From contig NZ_WJFC01000006.1 in NCBI RefSeq assembly GCF_009725235.1, positions 88,512 through 152,511 of the forward strand: a DNA stretch of 64,000 nucleotides. Direction: 5' to 3'. The stretch comes from Scytonema sp. UIC 10036. GTDB taxonomy: Bacteria > Cyanobacteriota > Cyanobacteriia > Cyanobacteriales > Nostocaceae. Under the pieces are notes generated by a model. It was not told where the DNA came from and ran no database searches. It saw only the letters and a list, made by a program, of their open reading frames with translations. Made by a program: the position numbers and the translations under genes. Below are positions 23,401 through 26,835 of the stretch, piece after piece; within the stretch, counting starts at the first letter, position 1, and each line of letters opens with the position of its first letter.

Positions 23401-25314
23401 GTATTAAATATTAATGGTCAGGAGCGGGAGTTTCCCCGACGCGCAACGGTTAGCTCCTTTGGTGCTGGGGGTTCCAATGCACATTTGATTATCGAAGAAT
23501 ATATTCCTTCTCTCAGTAAAAGTATAGTATTGAATGATACTAAAGTCTCGAGCGATCGCGAGGTGATAGTTTTCTCTGCGAAAAGTCGCGATCGTCTTCA
23601 GGCAGTGCTGCAACAGATGGGGGATTTTGTTCGCTCCAATGAACAACTATCCCTGAAGAATATGGCTTATACCCTCCAAGTGGGACGTATGGCGATGACG
23701 CATCGAATCGCGATTCTGGTGAATAATCGAGAAGAATTGATTCAGGGAATTCAGGAAGCTTTGAATTGTCTGGAGGAAAATACCATAATGGATACTTCCA
23801 TTCCGGTGTTTATGGGCGATCTGGAGGCAGAACGCTCAGAAATCAAATATCTGCTTTCTGGTAAATCCGGAGAGGCGATGATAAAAGTGCTGTTGAGCGA
23901 AAATAATTTGGAAAAAATTGCACTTTACTGGGTTAAAGGAGGTAAGATTGACTGGGAATTACTGCATAAACAAGGTCAGGGTTCTATAATTTCTCTGCCA
24001 ACGTATCCCTTTGCCAAACGGCGCTGCTGGGTTGAGGCTAAAGTTGAGGTTAAAGTTCCATCCCAAGTTCCGTCCGAGGTTCAGACAGAACCGCTTTCTC
24101 AAAGCGTTGGCGATCGCAACCCCTCTGACAAAAACATAGAGGCAGCGCTTAAGGATATTATGCTTCTAACCTTAGGGCTGAGGGCAGAAGAAATCAATCT
24201 CAATACCCCACTGGTTCAATATGGGGTTGATTCCATCATGTTTCTGCAAATTTTCCAGCAAATAAAAACCAATATTAGCGATCGCGTTAACTTGGGGCAA
24301 CTGCTGGAATGCCAAACAATGCAGGATATGGTTCTCTATTTGAAATCGCAAAGAGATACACCGCAAATCGAACCAGAGCAAGCGGGAAGTTTCTCTTCGT
24401 CAAAAGACACTCTTTTCCCAGAGCTCATCCAGCTGAATTCGAGTACCAAGGGAAGACCCGTTTTCTGGTTTCACGGTATGGCTGGCGTTAAGGTTTACGA
24501 GCCCGTTGCTGAAAAAAGCCAGCGCCCCTTCTATGGCATCCAGCCTTGGAGTTGGATTGACAAAACTCAGATGACTTCTCACATACAACCTATGGTGAAG
24601 CGTTATCTTGAGGCCATACGCTCCGTACAGCCGGAGGGTCCCTACGATTTTGGCGGATATTCCTTGGGTGGGATGTTTGCTTATGAAGCAACCCGTCAAT
24701 TACAGGAACTGGGAGAAAGAGTTGAGAGCATTGTGATGGTAGATACATTACAATACAAACCCGGAGAAATGGAGCAATACTCGCGCAAAACAAACTATCT
24801 GATTGCCTTGAACCGCGCCTTGACCTTATCTGCATGGCAAGCATCAGAAAAAACCGTGCAGGAGATGCTGATTAATTCCGATGAACTTGATGCTAACCTC
24901 AGTGACGAAGAGTATTTAACTCAACTGATTGCCTTGGCGAAACAGCGAGGGTTGGTGAAAACCGAGACGGAAATACGTACCAGTCTCGAACAAGCAACAA
25001 GCTTGGATGAATTTTACCAAACCGATCCCTTTGCTTTTATGTTGCTACCCGATCCCAATGCGGTCAATTGTTATTATTTCCGAAATAAGAATGGATCGAT
25101 GTTGGGCGATCGCACTTCCTATTATTTTGCGACACCAGAGGATAGAGAAAAATTTGCCACAACCGATTGGTCAGCCGCTTCCCGACAGTGGAAAACGAAC
25201 TTGCCAAATATGCAAATTATTGATGTTGATTCCTCCAGTCACATGACCATGTTCTCGGAAGAGAAGTCACGCCAAACAATTGTTGAATTTTGTGAAATTC
25301 TGTATTCAGAGTAA
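1279..25314 (+). CDS. Giant trans-AT polyketide synthase, 8011 residues, ending in a thioesterase
   Basis: This is a single 24-kb open reading frame with a GTG start, 72 bp after the upstream KS gene. Domain order with rough residue positions: DH 10-270, ACP 315-395; KS 428-862, DH 1053-1333, DH-like 1355-1610, KR 1634-2060, ACP 2100-2180; KS 2249-2686, KR 2883-3318, ACP 3335-3415; KS 3473-3913, DH 4104-4391, KR 4400-4860, C-methyltransferase 4895-5252, ACP 5298-5380; KS 5446-5864, DH 6063-6378, KR 6386-6814, ACP 6842-6925; KS0 6975-7409, ACP 7615-7695, TE 7713-8011. No AT follows any KS; each KS runs into the LPTYPF-x3-W linker typical of trans-AT modules, and a separate AT gene lies at 30777. 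There is no enoylreductase. Co-linear reading gives a swinholide/scytophycin-type macrolide terminus (inference). Domain boundaries were judged by eye. Confidence 0.95.
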   Translation: MKKEFTISANHPIVKNHQAYGQALLPGLAYVDLLYQFFRGQGHDFATLELRNLSIYRPLVVGKDSSLKLVLQADEVSEGLWSIQLQDREQRDGQVAKAPLLYIKAEMHHRSEAMVFEDFLDFPSLLANSNNRISLRDIYAQCSSQGLVHSGMMKAEGTVYTLDDAQIVEVSLPAEAASATVAADFMFHPTLLDGSAVGSSNLFAQVVEGEERLFLPLFYENFRACELFRQKCIVRVKTASVRRKKDTIYMDMEFFNESGKKIAQLKDFVNKLVRETASINPNLKKSDTVPPAKPKQNEEESGKSPASKPDIDKSEAFERMENLLKEIVASCLECPPESIDTDAGYYELGMDSAMLLQVVTALEKKFAVKLIPTLLFEYTSIAELAGYLINENFTENLTENLTNKNFTDEQDVYPVPANIIKTQAKNEGDIAIIGIAGRYPGANNINEFWQNLITGKDCITEIPEGRWDWRSLIDLKSPSGKSISKWGGFIQDPDCFDHQFFRISPREAEVLDPQERLFLQICWEAIEDAGYTPETLVTRQQDKHRRQSVGVFVGVMHKDYVFLGAEAIERGEQFHLSLNYAPIANRVSYFCNFHGPSMVIDTVCSSSLTALHLALESIKNGESDIALAGGVNLSLHPYKYITYGLLDMYSSDGRCRTFGSGGDGYVSGEGVGAVVLKPLALAVRDRDRIYAVIKGSAINHVGKVSGISVPNPVAQSDMILHCLEKTGINPRTISYVEAHGTGTSLGDPIEIQGLTKAFTTYTNDTQFCAIGSVKSNIGHTESAAGISGLTKIALQLYYKTLVPSLHSQEINPHLDLQASPFYLQHQTQHWERSSNYPRRASLSSFGATGSNAHVILEEYIPEARETVSVQTVEAVEKSMPVLVPLSAKSEERLKEAAQNLYHYLVSKPEGFAEQKIAQLRDIAYTLQVGRKAMDSRLIFLVHHKQQLIENLKAFLDGHGTKENSWYNNQVKQQKHSRGDNSSAMLQQWMVEGRLDQIAEAWIQGAPLNWEDLYALDSTSAKPSRVSLPTYPFAKVRHWVPRKVKTATLFAALHPLLHRNTSTLSEQRFSSTLNGEEFFLADHQVQGKKVLPGVAYLEMARAAVALATSVNDFNAIGFKNIIWEQPLVVDEAEKTVHISLSAKQNSQVGFEIYTGDEQSRTIHCWGTAILKAPDSEAYLDLDDLQEKTNQNHFTPEQCYQAFMAMGIDYRSGHQGIAAVHVGSNQILAELSLPSSVLDDREQFVLHPSMLDSALQAAIGFGLTTQTSDAERQTSLPYALETLEIKAKCTTDLWVWIRYADNNKAGSPIQKFDLDLCDDTGKICVVMRGFSSRVFRSQEQLSSVEATSHPRLHPLLHRQIPTDDSGGDRFTSRFTGVEFFLRDHQQVMLGAAYLEMARCAGQLSTGQAILGLKNIVWSQLLFIAGQARDVFVQLYRHRFSITTQERTSAQNVHFQGQLVVDQTSHPGTPPRLNIQDILSRCPASVETADCDRLLQSTHGPSLLAIAQLWYNQNEALALLQLPDFMLSGREDYVLHPSMVNGAILSSVVFSLLHGQQENLPVPFALDKLWIYREIPARAYAYVSLSSANKHDIEVVDEKGNILVSFKGFTTSVKGALQGRANSNTEKSVAQSNTIYARTQWEESALSDDQPLQQTASSQAAAPIFILAQENPDLKNILYQRWPTANIETLAPVEGDIAETVQANFLRVFQLVKTCIAGRPKLIQPIVILVPENENAYLYAGFAALLKTARFENAKIAGKLIRYAVDDKTADFAELVAAEVDGATQDVEVCYTQTGTRKTKKLYEINDFGQSKEQSLLEAGLLHEGDVIWITGGLGGLGQIFVRHLSHIKGLKLILSGRSTLDAAKEKVLHSLQQGDAEISYLCCDISDKKAVAALVQSILKKYGKLNGVIHSAGVNQDAYILNKAREEFTTVLRPKVAGILEIEEACQNIPLKFMVLFSSIAGVFGSIGQVDYATANAFLDSFAEARNLRVQQGKCFGKTISINWPLWKEGGMGVDTQNETLMQQNTGMIALETNAGLNAFELVLASEFNQILVAQGETEKIRSRLLSSQPTAENEHQVQADASNPVEQQNKDEQSKEEQSQRTWLMRSLHKDLAAFICRLQKVKPEEIDIDAEFSNYGFDSISFTSFTNYLNEMYGLELMPTLFFEYSSLRSLANSLLENHQEALLKKYKLPKKAVLTQTQTQTQTQSQTQSQSQTDQIDKSQRFVHSPTAPLRAGSTQENRIPENKAKAEPIAIIGMSGKFPGAENLTEFWNHLQANRDLISEIPEERWNWRDYYGESQNENGKTRIKWGGFITDIDRFDPLFFGISPVEAELMDPQFRLFLETVWATIENAGYRASDLSGSKTGVYVGVTTTDYKDLMQQARVKENSQEYHAMFPFMLANRVSYLLNFRGPSEAIDTACSSSLVAIHRAIESIRQGSCDMAVAGGVNIIANPQLVIAAAQGGMLSEDGRCKTFDKSANGYVRGEGVGAILLKPLAKAIADNDSIYGVIRGSAENHGGKATSPTAPNPVAQQELLVWAYTQAGIAPETVGYIEAHGTGTPLGDPIEINGLKNAFAQLYKQNGSSPASEPHCALGSVKTNIGHLEAAAGISGVLKVLLMIKHRVIPGNSHLKEPNPYLQLSGSPFYLAKDTQTWAALHDEAQNPIPRRAGVSSFGIGGTNVHLVLEEYVAEPVAEGVDSGEASLIIFSAKNKQRLVEIARNLHDFLIANRQSSPGNPLRLCDIAYTLQIGREEMEHRLGFVASSIAELEEKLAVFISTQGESQDLYEGSTKGNKDTLEAFESDDDLQEMLAKWIEDKKFEKILKLWVKGLSVNWHRFYRPNLPRRISLPTYPFARERYWIPASAQPSPAPNTSSASPAQADEATGVLICHPVWKEKPAPVKPDSVDLASLNYSQHLILFCDMDAPAGLQNRLCKGGVCRALQPQSKDLALGYQSLCEQVFTHFKEILENKPTGKVFVQIVIPSAETEDAEGTGRLFQGLSALLKTAHLENPRIIGQLIEIDPHDTNDEPIKRVRENSQSPEDVWVRYRNGRREVVSWEELPFSEQTVAHIPWKEGGVYLITGGAGGLGLIFAREIARRVKAPTLILAGRSPLSQKKQEQLQQEAKLLGARIEYRQTDVSQQKEVDDLIQSILRDFTKLDGILHAAGLIRDSFIIKKTAAQFQEVLAPKVRGTVYLDRASKEINLDFFILFSSGAAVLGNAGQADYAAANAFMDAYADYRHTLCASNKRFGRSLSINWPLWQEGGMHMDEQTLKALEQNSGIRALQTDSGVNALFRALSLQPNQVMVLFGNLTKIRQGLFAASTEPSRKESSSSSFAIDEQRLLAKTLHQCKTLFGSIIKLSPDRIEAEEPLERYGIDSVIIAQMNLRLEEIFGEISKTLLYEYQTLGELASYLTTEYRKECMAWTGLAVDSTTAIPSASEVKTASEAKPSLESQTAPEVKPLSGWSVNVLTPSQYEPIAIIGLAGRYAQANTLQAYWENLQSGKDCVTEIPPERWSLEGFYHENLEEAIIQGKSYCKWGSFIDGFANFDPLFFSISPREAIGIDPQERLFLQSAWEAMEDAGYTRETLRDKFRQRIGVFVGITKTGFSLYGPELWQRGETVYPHTSFSSVANRISYILNLRGPSLPIDTMCSSSLTAIHEACEHIRRRECDLAIAGGVNLYLHPASYVQMCAAQMLSRDGKCKSFGEGGNGFVPGEGVGAVLLKPLAQAIDDRDNIYAVIRASSVNHGGKTNGYTVPNPNAQAELIEETLNKAGLDARTLSYIEAHGTGTELGDPIEISGLTKAFEKHTTATNFCALGSVKSNLGHLEAAAGIAGLTKIILQLKHEQLVPTLHATELNPNINFAKTPFVLQQTLSPWKRPVIDIDGETKEYPRKAGISSFGAGGSNAHLVVEEYVRETREGDRNDGLGDEPQIVVLSAKNEARLYCVAQNLHDYLSSKQGANLKLRDIAYTLQLGREAMEERLGLIVRSLDELKQKLKGFVARESGIEDLYRGQVKGGQKSLALFADDDELQEAVEKWIQRKKLAKLVELWTQGLAVNWSKLHGESKPHRISLPTYPFEQTKYWFEQALNAKPKTSALSEEQSAVKLHPLIHENTSNFLKQRFSSSFSGQEFFLADHLVQGNRVLPGVAYLEMVRMAVTLAVGTQMEGCDLRFSDVVWARAIVVGDRPLRVHTALQMEDSATISFEIYTNADMEEKDGEENAVIHCQGSVELCFLDKGQELDLANLQSQCQHKTLSAAQCYQVFESVGIHYGAGHRGIDTVYAGNGQVLAKLILPPSVANTADCFVLHPSLMDSALQASLGLAIGSNLSSEPKPSLPYALETLEIYDAGMPSWAWIRESYHSSPEIQKLDIDLCDEQGQICVSMRGFSSRVLDRPLVSQDASLTLLSPVWNAISVEQTEDQQDAFASDRVLIIGGSKQQKAAIGQVYPDAVCLSENEFEEISRQVQALSSQMNVVHIIWIAPTRPITSVRQQSLINEQDQGVLYLFRLLKVLLAFGYGDKVLHWTVITTQTQVVRKQDVINPTHASVHGLIGSLAKEYPHWKIRLLDMDASRDWPVRDMLALPADKNGDAVAYRAKEWFKQALVPVFESDRGAQPCYRSQGVYVVIGGAGGIGEAWSQWAIEHYQARIIWLGRRKKDSSIQEKLDALSKLGTPPIYIEADASDLAALQKAYQEMKRNYGHIHGVIHSAIVLADKSLANMDEQQFQAGLRAKVDVSVRLAQVFAEEALDFVLFFSSIQSVAKMPGQSNYAAGCTFKDAFASQLAQEWSCPVKVINWGYWGSVGVVATSAYRDRMARAGVGSIEPQEGMMAIQTLLRSPLNQLALFKQLPPASNTQPSENQSLEEWITSYQDEIPCCIDSLQQYLPKQTLPVINIEASAAEQATAIEEMSAQLLLATLQSLGVFEGSSEQRASVLPIVERYGRWLEESLSVLLTKGYLEYDGQCYTNKLSSVDLARLWQEWDRAKVLWLQDSNYKALATLVETCLRALPEILTGKQQATDVIFPDSSLALVENVYKGNAIADFYNQTLQRSVVAYIQARLAQNPTAQIRILEIGAGTGGTSAGLLAQLRPFRNNIAEYCYTDLSKAFLQHAEREYAPEHPYIVTQIFDVEKPLAEQGIQANRYDLAIAANVLHATKNIRNTLRNAKASLRKHGLIFLNEMSAKSLFTHLTFGLLEGWWLYEDAALRITGSPALSSESWADVLTEEGFSSVTFPALFSAQSAHDFGQQIIIAQSDGIVRQKSRRQTSLLTPSAPARQSLEVKEKEIRQAQPLSKLNLTAKPTANAETLREKAKVYIKKLVASTLQLSSDQIDSAQPLETYGLDSILVIQLTSTLRKAFKNISNTLFFEVQTIDGVVDYLLESQSEEFIALLGLEKHPIAETAIVKSTAIEVPKTERQTIGKNRPLLKPDFRTARRFNALAESQENGSTDHRDIAIIGLSGRYPQAKNINDFWQNLKAGKNCISEIPQERWDWKRYFDAEKGKEGKLYTKWGGFIDDVDKFDPLFFQLSAREAERMDPQERLFLECAYSCIEDAGYTPANLCDSRKVGVFVGVMNSTYPLQPSDWSMANRVSYLFNFQGPSLSVDTACSSSLTALHLAVESLHSGTSECAIVGGVNLILDPIQYLSLSAMMMLSATNECKPFGDNADGFIDGEGVGAVILKPLAKAEQDGDAIYGIIKGSTINAGGKTNGYTVPNPIAQSQLIQEALARAGVNPRTISYLEAHGTGTALGDPIEINGLSRAFGRSEDKQFCAIGSVKSNIGHTESAAGIAAITKVLLQLKHRQLVPSLHSQQLNPSIHFADTPFVVQQTLEPWQRPVLTIDGETKVYPRIAGISSFGAGGANAHVIIQEYINEEASLGAYADAGELDRPSLIVISAKDENRLGEVARNLCHYARECSLADKSETQTAQLQAMAYTLQVGREAMEERLGLVVSSFTELSEKLQEFLDGRSDVENLYRGQVKRNKEAMSVLASDEDFGETIQTWIHKGKYAKILELWVKGFVFDWSKLYGEKKPPRLHLPTYPFARERYWAKAIDLSVACTSSVAHHQSADLIHPLVHKNTSNLAEQRFSSTFSGQEFFLTDHRINGEKTLPGVAYLEMARVAVEQALPNPPASLEKTFQLKNIVWANPFIFNSQGQTVHVRIFPSTFEDSKENNTSANNNGNVSFEEIGYEIYSNTVAENEVIVHSQGVATFSKIREVAALDLSALQARIDRKCLSTQECYDAFKAMGIEYGKGQQGIEDVYVSHSQASRCEVLAKLRLPYVVADTASEFVLHPSVMDSALQACIGLSVGQSASESGQVSVPFALDKLEIIKKCKATMWAWIRYSDNSSASRQTSSHRVTKIDIDLCDESGDICVRIKGFSTRTLAIQESKSIATWMGFPVWTEKALSENERSEYASTAYARRIIMLCDMEWFCDRAIESQIEGAMCIHLTTQAKTLAKRFQEIAVQVFERIKAVLEEKNKGTTFIQILIPSSGETQLFSALTGLLKTAHLENPAILGQLITLESSETQEGLIDKIQRNSHCPEDTFIRYQQERRQTISWQELPVSAQTMQIPWQEGGVYLITGGLGGLGFIFAKHIAQQTRKVSLILTGRAALDERRRKQIEELESLGARVEYQQVDVSQQQETERLIANIENDIGSLKGILHSAGLIRDNFIIKKTASEFQSVLAPKVDGAIHLDRATKDLNLDFFILFSSLAGNNGNVGQVDYACANAFMDAYAHYRNNLVAAKERVGQTLSINWPLWKEGGMQIDAWSKKTILQNLGLVPMETNLGIQALIQGLSSGQSQLMVLTGDLERLQISQQARPSSLPSTDIERDIEREGIHENEFEENKFDENELEARSVHYFKNLISSILKIPAHRIQNDELLETYGIDSVVIMQLTNQLEKVFGSLSKTLFFEYPTIDEINRYFVTSHKEQLKVALGLGKAKTPENHRSAFVDKASPTINRGARFLTHAPRLSPSPVPQTQDIAIISVSGRYPLSPDLETFWENLSQGKNCITEVPESRWDCNLYFDSKSSNPGKTHSKWGGFLTDVDKFDPLFFNISPREAELMNPNERLFLETVWDLIERSGYTPERIQEQHENKVGVYVGAMYQQYQALASDPVKESILSLSSYSAIANRVSYFFDFHGPSMAIDTMCSSSLIAIQLACESLLKGECQLAIAGGVNLSIHANKYIGLSLSKMISGQNTSKSFGEGDGYVPAEGVGAVLLKPMTNAIEDGDSILAVIKSISSNHGGHTHGFHVPNPNAQAQLIEDNFRKSGIDPRTITYVESAANGSPLGDPIEVSALNKAFQKFTQDKGFCAIGSVKSNIGHAEAASGISQLTKVILQLQHQQLVPSIHAESLNPNLSFDGSPFYLQQKLQPWRRSVLNINGQEREFPRRATVSSFGAGGSNAHLIIEEYIPSLSKSIVLNDTKVSSDREVIVFSAKSRDRLQAVLQQMGDFVRSNEQLSLKNMAYTLQVGRMAMTHRIAILVNNREELIQGIQEALNCLEENTIMDTSIPVFMGDLEAERSEIKYLLSGKSGEAMIKVLLSENNLEKIALYWVKGGKIDWELLHKQGQGSIISLPTYPFAKRRCWVEAKVEVKVPSQVPSEVQTEPLSQSVGDRNPSDKNIEAALKDIMLLTLGLRAEEINLNTPLVQYGVDSIMFLQIFQQIKTNISDRVNLGQLLECQTMQDMVLYLKSQRDTPQIEPEQAGSFSSSKDTLFPELIQLNSSTKGRPVFWFHGMAGVKVYEPVAEKSQRPFYGIQPWSWIDKTQMTSHIQPMVKRYLEAIRSVQPEGPYDFGGYSLGGMFAYEATRQLQELGERVESIVMVDTLQYKPGEMEQYSRKTNYLIALNRALTLSAWQASEKTVQEMLINSDELDANLSDEEYLTQLIALAKQRGLVKTETEIRTSLEQATSLDEFYQTDPFAFMLLPDPNAVNCYYFRNKNGSMLGDRTSYYFATPEDREKFATTDWSAASRQWKTNLPNMQIIDVDSSSHMTMFSEEKSRQTIVEFCEILYSE
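2560..7830 (+). other. PKS module B: KS-DH-DH*(pyran-synthase-like)-KR-ACP
   Basis: The KS has a full Cys604-His739-His779 triad. The first DH is intact (His1082 in HxxxGxxxxP, Asp1250 in HPSMLD). The second DH-like domain keeps His1382 but has lost about four residues, including the Gly and Pro of HxxxGxxxxP, and has Asn1538 where the catalytic Asp should be (HPSMVN). The KR has TGGLGGLG and Tyr1970, with Asp at the third LDD-motif position (B-type, inference). The ACP serine is Ser2139 in GFDSIS. KS-DH-DH*-KR is the arrangement of pyran-forming modules in trans-AT clusters such as pederin and sorangicin, so the second DH may close an oxygen ring. A simply dead DH is the alternative. Confidence 0.8.
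7861..7919 (+). repeat. ACCCAA hexamer repeat in the linker between modules B and C
   Basis: About ten tandem copies of a degenerate ACCCAA/TCCCAA/TCTCAA unit encode an alternating Thr-Gln then Ser-Gln stretch. It sits in frame between an ACP and the next KS, where a flexible linker is tolerated. Its length probably varies between strains by slippage in multiples of six bases. Confidence 0.9.
8023..11530 (+). other. PKS module C: KS-KR-ACP
   Basis: The KS triad is complete (Cys2419, His2554, His2601). There is no DH; the post-KS linker leads straight into a KR with TGGAGGLG, Ser3210 and Tyr3223, and Asp in the LIRD loop (B-type by that criterion). The ACP serine is Ser3376 in GIDSV. The module should leave a beta-hydroxyl, C7-OH in the proposed product. 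A free O-methyltransferase from downstream could modify this hydroxyl. Confidence 0.9.
11695..17420 (+). other. PKS module D: KS-DH-KR-C-methyltransferase-ACP
   Basis: KS triad Cys3649, His3784, His3824. The DH is intact (His4135, Asp4311). The KR uses a slightly different nucleotide loop (IGGAGGIG) with Tyr4766 and differs from the other KRs of this protein, as KRs that precede methyltransferases often do. The methyltransferase has the SAM loop EIGAGTGGT from Glu5068, then NVLHAT and LLEGWW, where the C-MT His-Glu pair is found. ACP Ser5339. Predicted product: an alpha-methyl alpha,beta-unsaturated thioester (4-methyl, C4=C5). Confidence 0.9.
17614..22050 (+). other. PKS module E: KS-DH-KR-ACP
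   Basis: KS triad Cys5602, His5737, His5776. The DH is intact (His6095 in HRINGEKTLP, Asp6291). The KR has TGGLGGLG, Tyr6719 and the LIRD loop. ACP Ser6884. The module should add two carbons and leave a trans double bond (C2=C3), giving a conjugated methyl-diene with the unit made by module D. Confidence 0.9.
22201..25314 (+). other. PKS module F: KS0-ACP-thioesterase (chain release)
   Basis: The KS has its cysteine (Cys7146, DTMCSSS) and NIGH, but the HGTGT block reads AANGS, with Ala7280 in place of the first histidine; it should transfer without condensing. The ACP serine is Ser7652 (GVDSI). The terminal alpha/beta-hydrolase thioesterase has Ser7795 in GYSLGG, Asp7822 and His7988. A non-elongating KS-ACP-TE is a common end of trans-AT lines. 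The TE may cyclise the chain to a macrolactone (monomer or dimer), which the sequence alone does not decide. Confidence 0.88.
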
Positions 25315-25360
25315 CAATTCACACTTGTCTCACCTAACAAATAATACACAGTAACCAAAT

Positions 25361-26737
25361 ATGACTGCCGTCAAGACATTTTTTAACGAAAATCAATTAC
25401 CCGATGGGCCAAAAGCTGCTCCATTCTTTCAATTGCTTGATTGGATTGCTCGACCTTTTGAATATCTAGACGAATGCACCGATAAATACGGCGATCTCTT
25501 TACTTTAAGGCTATTAGGATTTTCTCCACTTGTATTTATAACCAATCCTCAAGGGATTAAAGAGATTTTCAACCTTGATGGTCAATATTTTGATGCCGCA
25601 CATACGAACAAAAATGGGGGTGGTCGTCTTATCATGGGCGATAATTCCTTAATCTTAATGGATGGAGCTCGTCACGAAAGGGAACGTAAATTACTGATGC
25701 CACCTTTTCATGGAGAGAAAGTAAAATCCTATGCCAAGTCAATCTGTGAAATAACTGAAAAAGTAGCTTCTCTTTGGAAGATCGACCGACCTTTTCTGGC
25801 TAGAGATATCGCTCAAGAAATTACCCTCAAGGTAATTATGCAGGTACTATTTGGATTCAGTGAAGGGGAGAAGTGCGAACGACTTAGCTCCCTGATAGCT
25901 CATTGGTTACACATGACCTCTTCTCCATTGCGATTGAGTTTTATATTCTTGAAACCTCTGCAAGTAGACTTAGGACCTTGGAGCCCTTGGGGCAACTTTA
26001 TCAGAACCAAACAAAAAATCCACGACTTATTCCAAGTGGAAATAGACGATAAACGAACTCATCCTGAAAAACTTGGCAATGATATCCTCAGTTTAATGCT
26101 ATCTGCAACTGACTCAGAGGGTCAGTCAATGAGTGACGAGCAGTTAAAAGATGAACTCATTACCTTGTTATCTGCTGGACATGAAACAACTGCTAATGGT
26201 CTAGCTTGGGGTTTTTACTGGCTTGCAAAAAATCCCTCAGTAAAAGAAAAACTATCACAAGAAATCGATAGTTTAGGCAAAAATCCCGATCCTATTGAAA
26301 TATCTCGTCTTCCCTATTTAACGGCTGTTTGTCAAGAAATATTACGGCTTTATCCCGTAGTACAAGTTGCCTTGGCGAGATTTGCAAAACAAGATATAGA
26401 AATCATGGGTCGCTGTTTTAAAGCAGGAACAACATTTATTCCCAGCATTTATTCAGTTCATCGTCGAGAAGATTTGTATCCGAATTCCAAACAATTCCAA
26501 CCAGAAAGATTTTTGGAGCGGCAATATACTGCTTATGAATTTCTTCCTTTTGGTGGGGGCGTGCGGATGTGTTTGGGTCACGCTTTGGCTATGCTAGAAA
26601 TGAAACTGGTAATAGCTACGATCGTATCTAAATACAACTTAGAATTAGCTGATGATAAACCTATCAAACCAATACGTCGCAGCGCTACGATCTCACCCTC
26701 AAATGGAGTTCCTTTAGTTGTGACTGGTTTGCGCTAA
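25361..26737 (+). CDS. Cytochrome P450 (CYP110-like), probable polyketide tailoring hydroxylase
   Basis: A 458-residue P450, soluble, with no membrane anchor. The I-helix oxygen-binding motif AGHETT starts at Ala272. The K-helix ExxR is present as EILR, and the haem loop FGGGVRMCLG puts the thiolate ligand at Cys404. The size and the N-terminal proline-rich start fit cyanobacterial CYP110-type enzymes. It starts 46 bp after the PKS stop on the same strand with no terminator between, so it is probably co-transcribed with it and oxidises the polyketide (hydroxylation or epoxidation). No ferredoxin or reductase gene lies beside it. The substrate position cannot be read from the sequence. Confidence 0.93.
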   Translation: MTAVKTFFNENQLPDGPKAAPFFQLLDWIARPFEYLDECTDKYGDLFTLRLLGFSPLVFITNPQGIKEIFNLDGQYFDAAHTNKNGGGRLIMGDNSLILMDGARHERERKLLMPPFHGEKVKSYAKSICEITEKVASLWKIDRPFLARDIAQEITLKVIMQVLFGFSEGEKCERLSSLIAHWLHMTSSPLRLSFIFLKPLQVDLGPWSPWGNFIRTKQKIHDLFQVEIDDKRTHPEKLGNDILSLMLSATDSEGQSMSDEQLKDELITLLSAGHETTANGLAWGFYWLAKNPSVKEKLSQEIDSLGKNPDPIEISRLPYLTAVCQEILRLYPVVQVALARFAKQDIEIMGRCFKAGTTFIPSIYSVHRREDLYPNSKQFQPERFLERQYTAYEFLPFGGGVRMCLGHALAMLEMKLVIATIVSKYNLELADDKPIKPIRRSATISPSNGVPLVVTGLR

Positions 26738-26775
26738 TTTGTCATATCATGTCCGGTTAATGACCCATAATGTAG

Positions 26776-26793
26776 AGACTGACATATCAGTCT
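26776..26793. promoter_or_regulatory. Small perfect hairpin between P450 and Rieske genes
   Basis: AGACTGA and TCAGTCT form a perfect 7-bp stem with a 4-base loop, in the 98-bp gap before the Rieske gene. There is no T-tract, so a terminator is unlikely; it could be an operator or an RNA processing site. Confidence 0.4.
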
Positions 26794-26835
26794 AAACAGA
26801 GTTGTGCAAATTTTTATTGTAGTTCATTGTGTCTT

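Noticed and set aside
1279..25314. Many open frames on both strands inside the giant PKS gene
   Set aside because: All overlap recognised catalytic domains in the wrong frame, show no ribosome sites or families, and are explained by the length and codon bias of the gene.
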